From assembly GCA_029555885.1 (NCBI GenBank), contig JAKPQT010000726.1:1-11295 (forward strand): a DNA stretch of 11,295 nt. The letters run 5' to 3'. Shown here piece after piece: positions 1 to 6,493 of this stretch (positions are counted from its first letter, which is position 1; the number at the start of each line of letters is the position of its first letter). The translations under genes and the position numbers were made by a program. The notes beneath the pieces were generated by a model that saw only the letters and a program-made list of their open reading frames with translations, did not search any database and had not been told where the DNA came from. The stretch is from Chloroflexota bacterium (lineage in GTDB: Bacteria; Chloroflexota; Anaerolineae; CG2-30-64-16).

Positions 1-591
1 GTCTTGGGGTATCTTATTGGAGCGATACCCGTCGGCTATCTCGTCATCTACGCGATGAAAGGGCAGGACCTCCGCCGGCATGGCAGCGGGCGGACCGGCG
101 GCACAAACGCCATCCGGGCCGGCGGCTCCTGGGCCGGGGTCCTGACTGGCGCCGGTGACATTCTCAAGGGCTTCCTTGCAATCATGGTGGCGCGCTGGGT
201 CGGCGGCGGTTCGCCGTGGGCTGAGGTATTGGCAGGCATCGCAGCCGTGGTCGGTCACAACTGGTCGATCTATCTCGGCTTCAAGGGCGGCGCGGGCACC
301 GGGCCGAACATCGGCGTGTGCGTGGCGCTCTGGCCGCTATCCGCGCTCTGGCTGATTCCGCTGCTGCCCTTCGGCCTCAACGTCATCCGCTATGCTTCGG
401 TCACGTCGCTGGTCATCGCCGCGGTCATTCCGGTGACGGTAGCGGTGCGCGCGGCGCTGGGGTTGGGCCCGTGGATTCACCTCGTCTATGCGCTCGGCGC
501 GGCCCTGGCCGTCACGTGGTCGCTGCGCCCGAACATCAAGCGCCTGCAGAACGGCACGGAGCCGCGCTCCCCGCGGCTGTTCGCGCGCTGA
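1..591 (+). CDS. plsY: Acyl-phosphate:glycerol-3-phosphate acyltransferase PlsY, 5'-partial, divergent
   Basis: PlsY is an integral membrane enzyme that moves an acyl group from acyl-phosphate to the sn-1 position of G3P, giving lysophosphatidate, the first step of phospholipid synthesis. The reading frame is open to the window edge. The visible part begins directly in the first membrane helix (GYLIGAIPVGYL), so roughly ten N-terminal residues are probably missing. The TTG at position 4 is unlikely to be the true start. Counting that TTG as residue 1, motif 1 is GSGRTGGTNAIR (27-38), helix 2 carries the D-x-x-KG pattern (52-56), motif 2 is GHNWSIYLGFKGGAGTG (84-100), and motif 3 is NIKRLQNGTE (177-186). 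About 195 residues remain, near the usual PlsY length. Deviations: the common GGKG of motif 2 is GGAG, and the RHRENI form of motif 3 is SLRPNI, so the usual histidine is absent. Family membership is firm. Full activity is less certain; it could be a PlsY-like paralogue. Confidence 0.88.
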   Translation, partial: VLGYLIGAIPVGYLVIYAMKGQDLRRHGSGRTGGTNAIRAGGSWAGVLTGAGDILKGFLAIMVARWVGGGSPWAEVLAGIAAVVGHNWSIYLGFKGGAGTGPNIGVCVALWPLSALWLIPLLPFGLNVIRYASVTSLVIAAVIPVTVAVRAALGLGPWIHLVYALGAALAVTWSLRPNIKRLQNGTEPRSPRLFAR

Positions 592-597
592 CCAAGA

Positions 598-731
598 ATA
601 GAACGCTGATGACGCTGATCGGACTGATGGACGCTGATTTTTTCTCAGTTTCTGCCCCGCGATAATATCCAATAATCAGCATGAATCAGGGCCAAGCCTC
701 GCTTGACACATCAGCGTCATCTGCGTTCTAT
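598..731. repeat. Long imperfect palindrome with GACGCTGAT 9-mers, in the plsY-rbr spacer
   Basis: The arms 598-619 and 710-731 are inverted copies of each other with 21 of 22 positions matching. A second inner pair (about 624-640 against 673-689) also matches roughly, separated from the outer arm by a larger spacer on the right side. The left arm is built of 9-base units close to GACGCTGAT at 602-610, 611-619, 620-628 (degenerate) and 630-638, ending in a run of six T (638-643). The whole could extrude as a cruciform or fold as a long RNA hairpin that insulates plsY from rbr. No target duplication was found at its ends. No gene was seen in the 592-844 spacer. Confidence 0.7.
703..731 (+). 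promoter_or_regulatory. Candidate sigma-70 promoter for rubrerythrin
   Basis: A perfect TTGACA (703-708) is followed after exactly 17 bases by TTCTAT (726-731), which matches only three of six -10 consensus positions. It lies within and beside the right arm of the palindrome at 598-731 and would give a leader of about 105 bases before the rbr start. A weaker alternative is TGGACA (765-770) with TACGTT (788-793). The -35 match is good and the -10 is poor, so this is a candidate only. Confidence 0.3.
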
Positions 732-844
732 CGCTCTCCGCAACTGCGACTATGTTCCCCGTCATGGACAACCTACCGGCGGCATGTTACGTTACGCACG
801 AAATGCCCGCCCGCTGTGGCGCGCCAAACAGAGGAGGATGACCC

Positions 845-1345
845 ATGAAAGAGACGACCCTGGAGAACATGAAGGCCGCATTTGCCGGTGAGAGCCAGGC
901 CCACATGAAGTATATGGCCTTTGCCGAACGTGCGGAGCGCGAGGGCTTTGCCAATATCGCGCGCCTGTTCCGCGCCGCGTCCTTCTCCGAGCAGATTCAC
1001 GCGACGAATCACCTGCGCGCACTGGGACTCGGCAAGACCGCGGAGAACCTCGAAGCTGCGTTTGGCGGCGAGAGCTACGAGATCGCCAGCATGTACCCTG
1101 AGTTCATTGCGGCGGCGCTGGCCGACGAGGAAAAGCGCGCCCAGGGCAGCATGGAGGACGCGCTGGCAGCCGAGAAGGTCCACGCCGCGCTGTATGCCGC
1201 AGCCAAGGCAGCCGTGGCCGCCGGTAAGGACTCTGAGATGGGCGACGTCTACGTCTGCGGCGTCTGCGGCTTCACGATGGACGGCGAGGCGCCGGACAAG
1301 TGCCCCATCTGCGGTGCGCCCCACACCCGCTTCTCCAAGTTCTAG
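845..1345 (+). CDS. rbr: Rubrerythrin (non-haem di-iron peroxidase)
   Basis: Rubrerythrin is a cytoplasmic peroxidase that reduces hydrogen peroxide to water with electrons passed through its rubredoxin domain, and it is typical of anaerobes and microaerophiles. The 166-residue protein has the classic order. First comes a ferritin-like four-helix bundle (about 1-125) with di-iron ligands E16 (in GESQAH), E49 and H52 (EQIH), E76/E79 (GESYE) and E110/H113 (EKVH). A C-terminal rubredoxin-like domain follows, with C138-x2-C141 and C153-x2-C156 for the Fe(Cys)4 centre. The ATG at 845 is set by a strong Shine-Dalgarno GAGGAGG (831-837) with a 7-base spacer. It has its own upstream spacer, and a separate promoter lies behind it, so it looks monocistronic. 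A regulator binding site (for example PerR) was not identified. All expected metal ligands are present. Confidence 0.97.
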   Translation: MKETTLENMKAAFAGESQAHMKYMAFAERAEREGFANIARLFRAASFSEQIHATNHLRALGLGKTAENLEAAFGGESYEIASMYPEFIAAALADEEKRAQGSMEDALAAEKVHAALYAAAKAAVAAGKDSEMGDVYVCGVCGFTMDGEAPDKCPICGAPHTRFSKF

Positions 1346-1352
1346 GACGATA

Positions 1353-1361
1353 TGGTATGAT
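1353..1361 (+). promoter_or_regulatory. Extended -10 promoter for the glp operon
   Basis: The sequence TGGTATGAT is an extended -10 box (TGn followed by TATGAT, five of six consensus positions), eight bases after the rbr stop codon. The -35 region at the right distance (about 1331-1338) is poor, as is common for extended -10 promoters. Transcription would start near 1368, inside the dyad at 1364-1398. This supports glpK being transcribed separately from rbr. Confidence 0.5.
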
Positions 1362-1363
1362 CG

Positions 1364-1398
1364 ACAGACCAGGTTCGTAGCCACGCAACCTGGTCTGT
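1364..1398. promoter_or_regulatory. 12-bp perfect dyad over the glpK transcription start (operator or leader hairpin)
   Basis: ACAGACCAGGTT (1364-1375) is repeated as its exact reverse complement at 1387-1398, with an 11-base centre. Three more pairs (1376-1378 with 1383-1385) form if one base is bulged. It begins three bases after the extended -10 box and ends ten bases before the glpK Shine-Dalgarno. No T-run follows (the next bases are GCTATTTCAC), so it is a poor intrinsic terminator. The position favours a repressor operator for a dimeric regulator of glycerol use, or a hairpin at the mRNA 5' end. The regulator is not in this window. Confidence 0.6.
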
Positions 1399-1420
1399 GC
1401 TATTTCACGGGAGGATGACC

Positions 1421-2974
1421 ATGACGGCCACCCCGATGGCGGCCAACTCGTCAGCGGCCAACGCGTTGGCTGGGCAATACGTCGCCGCGATCGACCAGGG
1501 CACCACGAGCACCCGCTGCATCATCTTCGACCGTAGCGGCAGAGCGCTCGGCGCCCACCAGCTCGAACACCGCCAGATATACCCCCAGGCGGGCTGGGTC
1601 GAGCACGACCCGCTCGAAATCTCGGCCAAGACGCAGACCGTCACGCGCGAGGCGCTGGACAAGTGCGGCCTGACGCCGGGCGACCTGGCCGCCGTCGGCA
1701 TCACCAACCAGCGCGAGACGACCCTCGTGTGGGATCGGGAGACGGGCAAGCCCTACTACAACGCGATCGTCTGGCAGGATACACGCACCGACCGCATCAT
1801 TGCCGAGCTGGGGCTGGAAGGCGGGCAGGATCGCTTCCGCAGCCGCACCGGCCTCCCGTTGGCGAATTACTTCTCCGGCCCGAAGATCAAGTGGCTGCTC
1901 GACAACGTGCCGGGAGTGCGCGCGGCAGCCGAGCGGGGCACCGCGCTGTTCGGCAACATGGACACCTGGCTCATCTGGAACCTCACCGGTGGGCCGAACG
2001 GCGGCACGCACGTCACCGATGTGACCAACGCCAGCCGCACCCTGCTCATGGACCTGCACACGCTCGACTGGGACCCGGATATTTTGCGCGTCCTGGGCAT
2101 CCCCCGCCAGATGCTCCCGACTATCCGGCCCTCCAGCGACCCGGAATTCTACGGCTACACCTTCGGCAAGGTGCCCATCTGCGGCGACCTGGGCGACCAG
2201 CAGGCCGCGCTCGTCGGGCAGACCTGCTTCGGCATCGGCGAGGCCAAGAACACCTACGGCACGGGCTGCTTCATGTTGCTCAACACGGGCGAGATGGCCG
2301 TGCCCAGCAAACACGGGCTGTTGACCACCGTGGCGTACCGGATGGGCCGCGCGGCGCCGGTCTACGCGCTGGAAGGCTCCATCGCCATCGCGGGCGCGCT
2401 CGTCCAGTGGCTGCGCGACAACCTGGGCTTCTTCGACTTCGCCCACCATATCGAAGACTACGCGGCGCGCGTGCCGGACAGCGGCGGCATCTACCTCGTC
2501 CCGGCTTTCTCCGGCCTGTTCGCCCCCTACTGGCAGGCGGATGCGCGCGGCGTGCTCGTCGGCCTGACCCGCTTCATCAACAAGAACCACATCTGCCGGG
2601 CCGCGCTGGAGGCGACGGCCTACCAGACGCGTGAGGTGCTGGATGCGATGGAGCAGGACTCCGGCGTGCAACTCACCGCGCTCAAGGCGGACGGTGGCAT
2701 GGTGTATAATAACTTGCTGATGCAGTTCCAGGCCGATATCCTGGGCGTGCCCGTCGTGCGGCCCGTCGTCGCGGAGACGACTGCGCTCGGCGCAGCCTAC
2801 GCCGCGGGGCTGGCCGTCGGCTATTGGGACAACCTGGACGACCTGCGCCGCAACTGGCAGATAGGTCACACCTGGCAGCCGGCCATGTCCGCGGACGAGC
2901 GCAGCCGCCTCTATCGCGGCTGGCGCCGCGCAGTCGAGCGGGCGATGCATTGGACGAACGAGGTTGAAGGTTAG
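1421..2974 (+). CDS. glpK: Glycerol kinase
   Basis: GlpK phosphorylates glycerol with ATP to give sn-glycerol-3-phosphate, the committed step of glycerol use; it is a cytoplasmic FGGY-family kinase. The protein has 517 residues against about 500 for the family; the excess is a small Ala/Asn-rich N-terminal tail of about 18 residues. Motifs are [13 protein letters not shown] (20-32; phosphate binding, catalytic-region Asp25), NQRETT with glycerol-binding R98-E99, the first FGGY-type signature around [23 protein letters not shown] with D259-Q260 (D259 the likely catalytic base), NTYGTGCF, and the second signature running from GVLVGL to [11 protein letters not shown] 1421 is chosen because GGGAGG (1409-1414) lies six bases upstream. 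The in-frame GTG at 1397 would place the start inside the dyad, and ATG 1415 touches the Shine-Dalgarno. It is the first gene of the glp operon. No glycerol facilitator gene (glpF) is seen nearby. Confidence 0.97.
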   Translation: MTATPMAANSSAANALAGQYVAAIDQGTTSTRCIIFDRSGRALGAHQLEHRQIYPQAGWVEHDPLEISAKTQTVTREALDKCGLTPGDLAAVGITNQRETTLVWDRETGKPYYNAIVWQDTRTDRIIAELGLEGGQDRFRSRTGLPLANYFSGPKIKWLLDNVPGVRAAAERGTALFGNMDTWLIWNLTGGPNGGTHVTDVTNASRTLLMDLHTLDWDPDILRVLGIPRQMLPTIRPSSDPEFYGYTFGKVPICGDLGDQQAALVGQTCFGIGEAKNTYGTGCFMLLNTGEMAVPSKHGLLTTVAYRMGRAAPVYALEGSIAIAGALVQWLRDNLGFFDFAHHIEDYAARVPDSGGIYLVPAFSGLFAPYWQADARGVLVGLTRFINKNHICRAALEATAYQTREVLDAMEQDSGVQLTALKADGGMVYNNLLMQFQADILGVPVVRPVVAETTALGAAYAAGLAVGYWDNLDDLRRNWQIGHTWQPAMSADERSRLYRGWRRAVERAMHWTNEVEG

Positions 2975-3053
2975 ACAGGTTGCACGTTGCAGGTTGACAT
3001 CCAGGAATGCCTTTCTCGCCAGCCAACATTCAACTTGCAACCTTCGAACCTGT
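2975..3053. repeat. Imperfect inverted repeat between glpK and glpA
   Basis: Starting at the base after the glpK stop codon, ACAGGTT (2975-2981) pairs with AACCTGT (3047-3053). After a 4/5-base internal loop, GTTGCAGGTTGA (2986-2997) pairs with 3030-3041 with one mismatch. Each arm is made of variations on GGTTG(C/A)A, and the motif already begins in the last glpK codons (GGTTGAAGGTT). It leaves the glpA Shine-Dalgarno (AGGGGA, 3061-3066) free. It could be an intercistronic mRNA hairpin tuning glpA relative to glpK, or a decayed palindromic repeat. Confidence 0.6.
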
Positions 3054-3070
3054 AACTGTCAGGGGAACCC

Positions 3071-4657
3071 ATGAACACCACGCAAACCTTCGATGTCCTC
3101 ATCATTGGCGGAGGGGCAACGGGCGGGGGCGCGGCGCTGGACCTGGCGCTGCGGGGCCTGCGCGTCGCGCTCGTCGAGCGGGCCGACCTGACCGACGGGA
3201 CCTCGGGCCGCTATCACGGCCTGCTCCATTCGGGCGGCCGCTATGCCGTGCGTGACCCCGAATCCGCGCGCGAGTGCATCGAGGAGAACCGCATCCTTCG
3301 CCGCATCCTGCCCCACGCCATCGAGGACACCGGGGGGCTGTTCATCACTACGCCCGACGATGACCCGACCTATGCCGACAAATGGGCGGCCGCGTGCCGC
3401 GCGTGCGGCATCGAAACCGAGGAAATCAGCATCGGGCAGATGCTGAAGGCGGAGCCCGCCCTTAACCCCGCCGCCACGCGCGCATTCCGCGTGCCCGACG
3501 CCTCCTGCGATTCGTTCGACGTGCTGACTGCGCTCGGCGCGGCGGTGCAGGCCCTGGGCGGGACCGTGCTGACCTACCACGAAGTCGTGAACCTGCACCT
3601 GGCAGGCGGCCGGGTCGTCGGAGCCACCCTGCGCAACCGGCGCACGGGCGAAGAGCACCGGCTCGACGCGGCGGTCACGGTCAATGCCGCGGGTGCGTGG
3701 GCCGGGCAGATTGCCGCGATGGCGGGCTGCCCTGTCACCGTCAGGCCGAGCAAGGGCACGATGGTCGCCATGGCCTATCGCTTCGTCAACACGATCATCA
3801 ACCGCTGCCACCCGCCGGGCGACGGCGACATCCTCGTGCCCGTCGGCACGGTCGCAGTCATCGGGACCACTTCCGTGAACGTCGCCAACCCTGACATCAC
3901 CAGCGTCGAGACGTGGGAAATCGAGCGGATGCTCGACGAAGGCGAGAAAATGGTGCCCGGATTCAGCCAGGTGCGTGCGCTGCGGGCCTGGGCGGGTGTG
4001 CGACCCCTGTACGAGGAAGGCGGCAGCGCATCGGGACGCGAGGCCAAGCGCACCTTCGCAGTGCTCGATCACAAAGAGCGCGACGGCGTGGGCGGTCTGG
4101 TTACGATCGTCGGCGGCAAGTTCACCACCTACCGATTGATGGCCGAGCGTGCCGCGGATGTCGCCTGCGCGCAGCTCAACGTCACCGCGCCCTGCCGGAC
4201 AGAGGAGTTCGTCGTGCCGGATGTGCGGATGCCATTCGACGGGCCGAAGCCGCACTACCTCGGCCTCCGGCTGGCAGAGGTCGAAGAAGGCGCGGCGGAC
4301 AAGACGACGCCGCCCAACGCACTGATCTGCGAGTGCGAGCTGGTGACGCGCAAGGATGTCGAGCGCGCCGCGGGCGAGCACCCCGACGTGGTCGCCCCCT
4401 GGGTGCTGGACGACCTGCGCCGAGACCTGCGGCTCGGCATGGGCCCGTGCCAGGGCGGGTTCTGCGGCTACCGTGCGACGGGCATCCTGCACGAGCTGGG
4501 GCAGGTGGACGCGGGACAGGCGACGGCCGCCCTGGCCGACTTTGCGCAGCGCCGCTGGAAGGGCATGCACCCGCTGCTCTGGGGCCAGAACCTGCGCCAG
4601 GCCCTGCTGGACGAGCAGATCTACCGGGGGATATTGGGGTTGGGCACAGATGGATAA
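3071..4657 (+). CDS. glpA: Anaerobic glycerol-3-phosphate dehydrogenase subunit A (FAD and BFD-like [2Fe-2S] domain)
   Basis: GlpA is the catalytic flavoprotein of the anaerobic G3P dehydrogenase, oxidising G3P to DHAP and passing electrons via GlpB/GlpC to the quinone pool. At 528 residues it is close to the E. coli length (about 540). An N-terminal FAD-binding Rossmann motif GGGATGGG (13-20) ends its second strand at VALVE. The substrate/FAD region GTSGRYHGLLHSGGRY, the later LVPVGT-x4-GTTS and WAGVRPLY blocks, and the GGKFTTYRLMAE helix are all DAO-family GlpA/GlpD hallmarks. The C-terminal BFD-like domain has C420-x-C422 and C460-x4-C465, four cysteines for a [2Fe-2S] cluster; this domain separates GlpA from aerobic GlpD. 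The start is supported by AGGGGA (3061-3066) four bases upstream. It overlaps glpB by eight bases, indicating translational coupling. Nothing is broken. Confidence 0.96.
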   Translation: MNTTQTFDVLIIGGGATGGGAALDLALRGLRVALVERADLTDGTSGRYHGLLHSGGRYAVRDPESARECIEENRILRRILPHAIEDTGGLFITTPDDDPTYADKWAAACRACGIETEEISIGQMLKAEPALNPAATRAFRVPDASCDSFDVLTALGAAVQALGGTVLTYHEVVNLHLAGGRVVGATLRNRRTGEEHRLDAAVTVNAAGAWAGQIAAMAGCPVTVRPSKGTMVAMAYRFVNTIINRCHPPGDGDILVPVGTVAVIGTTSVNVANPDITSVETWEIERMLDEGEKMVPGFSQVRALRAWAGVRPLYEEGGSASGREAKRTFAVLDHKERDGVGGLVTIVGGKFTTYRLMAERAADVACAQLNVTAPCRTEEFVVPDVRMPFDGPKPHYLGLRLAEVEEGAADKTTPPNALICECELVTRKDVERAAGEHPDVVAPWVLDDLRRDLRLGMGPCQGGFCGYRATGILHELGQVDAGQATAALADFAQRRWKGMHPLLWGQNLRQALLDEQIYRGILGLGTDG

Positions 4658-5876
4658 TCTTCTTGTGATCGGTGCGGGGCCGGCGGGGCTGCTGGCCGCG
4701 GGCATTGCAGCTCAGGGCGGCGCACGCGTGCGCGTACTGGCAGCAGGCATCGGCACGACGCACATTATGCCCGGCTGGCTGGGCGTGCTGCGGGGGGACG
4801 GGGGGCTGAAGCCCCTACTACGAACCCGGGTAACGGAGCAGCCGGGGCATCCCTATGCGCTGGCGGGGCTGGACGCGCTTGAGCAGGGCCTGGCTGCGCT
4901 GCGGGCGCTGGTAGAGACGGCGGGGCTGACCTACGTGGGCGACTTAGTGGGCAACTTCCGGCTGCCAACTGCGCTGGGCAGCGAGGCGCAGGCCGCGGTC
5001 GTGCCCGCCAGCTTCGCGGCCGGGGACCTGGCCGACCCTGCTCCGATGCTCATCGCCGGGCCGGCGGGCTGGCGCGATTTCTATCCGGGCCTGTGCGCGG
5101 AGAACCTGGCGCGGCGCGGCGTCTCAGCCCGCGCGGCCACGTTCGCGCTGCCCGAGCTGCACGACAGCAAGTTCGACGCCACGGCCGCAGGCGTGGCCCG
5201 GCTGTTCGACCGGCCCGACGTGCGTACGCGGGTCGCGGCGCAGCTCCGGGCGGAGCTCAAGGGCGCAGCGCGCGTCGGGCTGCCGGCCGTCGTCGGCCTG
5301 GCCCAGCACCGGGCCGCGTGGGAAGACCTGCAGGCGCGCATCGGCGTACCCGTATTTGAGATCGCGACCCTGCCGCCGAGCGTGCCGGGGATGCGGCTGT
5401 ACCTCGCGCTGAAAGATGCCCTCACGCACCTGGGCGTGCCCCTGCTGCTCGATATGGAGGTCACGCGCGGGCTGGTGGAGGGGAATCGGGCCACCGGCGT
5501 GGTCGTGCCGAACCCATCCCGCGAGGCCGTCTACCGGGCGGACAGGATCATCCTCGCGACCGGCGGGCTGTACGGCGGCGGCATTGCCAGCGACCATCAC
5601 GGCCACCTGCGCGAAAAGGTCTTCGGTCTGCCCGTTGCAGGGCCGGTCGAGCGCGGCCAGTGGTTCGACCCGCAATTCATCCCGCCTGCCGGTGGTCACT
5701 CCGTCCATCGGGCCGGCCTGTGGGTGGATTCGCACATGCGCCCGCTCGATGAGCAGGGCAACGTCGTGCTGGACAACGTGCGTATCGCGGGCCGCCTGCT
5801 GGCAGGCTATGACCCGCTGGAGGAAGGTTCGACCGAGGGCGTCTGGCTGGCGACCGCGTACCGAGCAGTTCAATGA
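4650..5876 (+). CDS. glpB: Anaerobic glycerol-3-phosphate dehydrogenase subunit B (flavoprotein)
   Basis: GlpB is the second flavoprotein of the GlpABC complex and is thought to relay electrons from GlpA to GlpC. The 408-residue protein begins with a dinucleotide-binding motif VIGAGPAGLLAAG (6-18). It keeps blocks I recall from E. coli GlpB: PELHD, then ARLFD; LPPSVPGMRL (241-250); LATGGLYGGG near 302-311; and a C-terminal AGYDPLEEGSTEGVWLATA second FAD-contact segment. Its ATG (4650) lies inside the last codons of glpA, giving an eight-base overlap. Its TGA overlaps the ATG of the following unknown gene (ATGA, 5873-5876). The protein ends some ten residues sooner after the last conserved segment than E. 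coli GlpB, as I recall it. This may be natural or a trim caused by insertion of the next gene. The family call is secure from both sequence and operon position. Confidence 0.92.
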   Translation: MDNLLVIGAGPAGLLAAGIAAQGGARVRVLAAGIGTTHIMPGWLGVLRGDGGLKPLLRTRVTEQPGHPYALAGLDALEQGLAALRALVETAGLTYVGDLVGNFRLPTALGSEAQAAVVPASFAAGDLADPAPMLIAGPAGWRDFYPGLCAENLARRGVSARAATFALPELHDSKFDATAAGVARLFDRPDVRTRVAAQLRAELKGAARVGLPAVVGLAQHRAAWEDLQARIGVPVFEIATLPPSVPGMRLYLALKDALTHLGVPLLLDMEVTRGLVEGNRATGVVVPNPSREAVYRADRIILATGGLYGGGIASDHHGHLREKVFGLPVAGPVERGQWFDPQFIPPAGGHSVHRAGLWVDSHMRPLDEQGNVVLDNVRIAGRLLAGYDPLEEGSTEGVWLATAYRAVQ

Positions 5877-6478
5877 TTGCCTTGAATCTGATAGGTTGGG
5901 CCTGCATCTTGTTCTGGATCGCCGTTGCAGCAAGCGTCGGTGTTTTCGGCATCACGTATCTTACGGGCTGGCGGTTGTTTCACGCGGGCCGCAAAGTGGC
6001 AGCGATCATAGCCTTAGCGTTGGGGCTGCTGATATTTGTGACCCTGCTGTTCACCGGCTACCTGCTTTTCAGCTACCCAGGCGCGCCGCTCGTGAAACCT
6101 TCCCCCGACGCAATCACGGGAACTTGGCTGCCATCCAGCAGGCAGAACCAGGAACTGGCCGAGGCCGATCAGGGACTCTTCTCGCGTTCCCTCACATTGC
6201 ATCCCGATGGAACGTTCGTAAGCACGCCGCTCGACAACGCACAAGTCCCTTGTGCGGCGCCCGTAAGCTATCCGTGTCTTGCAGAAGGGAGCTGGACCGT
6301 TCAGCGTGGAGTGGATGACGATTGGTGGCTCTACCTGTACATGCAGAAAGCCGATGGAAAAACGGTTTCAGATGTTTACAGCTACCGAATCGGCAATCCA
6401 TTTCCGCCCTACCAGTTGTACGACTATCGGGGAGATCCAGACGACCCGGACAGCCTCATCAGTATGGAACGACAGTAA
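5873..6478 (+). CDS. Unknown membrane protein with two helices and an outer C-terminal domain, between glpB and glpC
   Basis: I do not recognise this 201-residue protein. Two hydrophobic helices are visible (about 4-31 and 42-66), joined by a short basic loop (RLFHAGRK). By the positive-inside rule this puts the loop in the cytoplasm and the C-terminal 130 residues outside. That domain is rich in Trp, Tyr, Asp and Gly, with GTW (83-85), LHPDGTF (109-115) and GSWTV (139-143). The pattern resembles small beta-barrel or lipocalin-like domains, but the match is too weak to name. C127 and C135 could form an exported disulfide. The ATG overlaps the glpB stop as ATGA, so translation is probably coupled. 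Sampled 60-base lines are 47-55% GC against about 70% in glpC, suggesting a later acquisition or different selection. A role in or around the G3P dehydrogenase complex is possible but unsupported. Confidence 0.75.
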   Translation: MIALNLIGWACILFWIAVAASVGVFGITYLTGWRLFHAGRKVAAIIALALGLLIFVTLLFTGYLLFSYPGAPLVKPSPDAITGTWLPSSRQNQELAEADQGLFSRSLTLHPDGTFVSTPLDNAQVPCAAPVSYPCLAEGSWTVQRGVDDDWWLYLYMQKADGKTVSDVYSYRIGNPFPPYQLYDYRGDPDDPDSLISMERQ

Positions 6479-6493
6479 ACAGGTGCAGATGAG

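Noticed and set aside
598..731. The palindrome as a second transposable element with target duplication
   Set aside because: The flanking bases (CCAAGA on the left, CGCTCT on the right) show no direct repeat.
703..891. Short open frame in the plsY-rbr spacer running into rbr
   Set aside because: It lies in repeat DNA, overlaps rbr in another frame and has no family resemblance.
1364..1398. The dyad as a standard intrinsic terminator of rbr
   Set aside because: No T-run follows the stem and it lies directly downstream of an extended -10 box, so a regulatory role for glpK is a better fit.
1451..4705. Very long antisense open frames opposite glpK (about 529 codons) and glpA (about 548 codons), and a 403-codon one opposite glpC
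   Set aside because: They mirror the codon pattern of the GC-rich genes on the + strand, have low-complexity Arg/Ala/Gly-rich translations without recognisable domains, and no convincing ribosome sites.
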